Positions 63,525 through 64,000 of a stretch of 64,000 nucleotides of DNA are shown one piece after another (the stretch's first letter is position 1; every line of letters starts with the position of its first letter). Source of the DNA: Cucumis sativus (taxonomy: Eukaryota; Streptophyta; Magnoliopsida; Cucurbitales; Cucurbitaceae); assembly GCF_000004075.3 (NCBI RefSeq), contig NC_026655.2:1550001-1614000 (forward strand), written 5' to 3'. Both the position numbers and the translations under genes were made by a program. The notes under the pieces are model-generated. The model did no database searches, was not told the origin of the DNA, and saw nothing but the letters and a program-made list of their open reading frames with translations.

Positions 63525-64000
63525 CTGCACGCATCCCAAATGGTGTGGAAATAAACATGTAAACATCAGAAACAGCAAGAGTTCAATTTTAAAAATACAC
63601 ACATAAACACATCAATCCCTAAACATTACTGTAGGATACAAACAGTTTGAGGTTCGTAACTAAGACAAGCATGTGTATTCGTAAATTCATGTTCATGATT
63701 TGACATCTCTTCTTCCAACTATGTTCATGAAAACTAAATAAGGAGGGAATGAGAAAACTAAACAACGTTACATAACAAAACAAAGAAAATCCCTGTTTGC
63801 AATATTTCCTAGCCAATAGTCTTGAACAAACACAATGTGAACCAGCTTCTCAAGAGAAGTTATTATAAGTACGCAACACATGATAATAATAATTAGTTAG
63901 GGATTCTTAACGAGTAATTGAGTAAACACGAATTTGGAAGAATTGAGGCTTAACTCAATTCAAGTATGCAAAACAAATGAACATATAGAAAGAAAGAAGA
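63525..64000 (-). other. Formin intron reaching the window edge
   Basis: The sequence upstream of the formin exon on its strand has no frame encoding the expected preceding FH2 block, so it is read as intron. The minus ORF at 63619-63816 is a chance frame. Confidence 0.5.

Noticed and set aside
1-64000. tRNA, rRNA, CRISPR, viral or bacterial insertions
   Set aside because: No cloverleaf with both internal boxes, no rRNA-like GC-rich block, no regularly spaced repeats and no integrated viral gene fragments were recognised on reading. A covariance-model search would be needed to exclude small RNAs.

Overview
This window is nuclear DNA of a flowering plant. It is AT-rich, its genes have many introns with plant-type GT-AG borders, intergenic stretches are long, and the families are typically plant ones (NAC, PMEI, PPR, GT34 xylosyltransferase, CrRLK1L kinase, plant formin). 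The overall look suggests a rosid dicot, perhaps a cucurbit. That placement is an impression, not a demonstration. No bacterial operons, CRISPR arrays, rRNA or tRNA genes were seen.

Layout. (1) 1-561 is the C-terminal end of a NAC transcription factor, cut by the window edge and carrying a miR164 target site at 89-109. (2) 562-12268 is a gene desert with a 382-bp miniature CACTA transposon flanked by TCC duplications (2945-3326) and a GC-rich, ACGT-core-rich island (about 5270-5760). (3) 12532-23789 is a 20-exon gene for a membrane J-like/thioredoxin-like protein without the HPD motif. (4) 25171-25746 is an intronless invertase/pectin-methylesterase inhibitor. (5) 27147-30134 is a six-exon NEN-type DEDDh exonuclease with one GC-AG intron. 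(6) 30944-32407 is an intronless P-class PPR protein. (7) 33694-35077 and 38089-39471 are tandem xyloglucan xylosyltransferase copies; the first carries a 1-nt frameshift and the second is intact. (8) 43040-50772 is an 18-exon TPR-RING-LON protein. (9) 52272-56312 is a four-exon CrRLK1L receptor kinase of the At5g61350 (ERULUS/CAP1) type. (10) 60664-61653 is an intronless multi-pass membrane protein. (11) 63373-63524, minus strand, is the last exon of a formin FH2 protein that continues beyond the window.

How the genes relate. The genes are independent transcription units, not a pathway cluster. All are on the plus strand except the formin. From memory, the content (NAC of the ANAC100/ANAC079-080 clade, NEN, At5g61370-like PPR, XXT, At5g61350-like kinase, At5g61340-like membrane protein, group II formin) matches a mixture of two Arabidopsis chromosome 5 regions (At5g07680-07740 and At5g61340-61430). 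The window would then be a less fractionated version of that duplicated ancestral block. The XXT pair and the kinase both act on the cell wall, but nothing in the sequence shows co-regulation.

I found no clearly new multi-gene system. The points most worth checking are the frameshifted XXT duplicate, the HPD-less J-protein, the complete mini-CACTA element, the orphan ACGT-rich island, two GC-AG introns and overlapping upstream ORFs ahead of the kinase and the exonuclease. Exon borders were read by hand from splice consensus and frame continuity; every listed exon set keeps frame to the stop.
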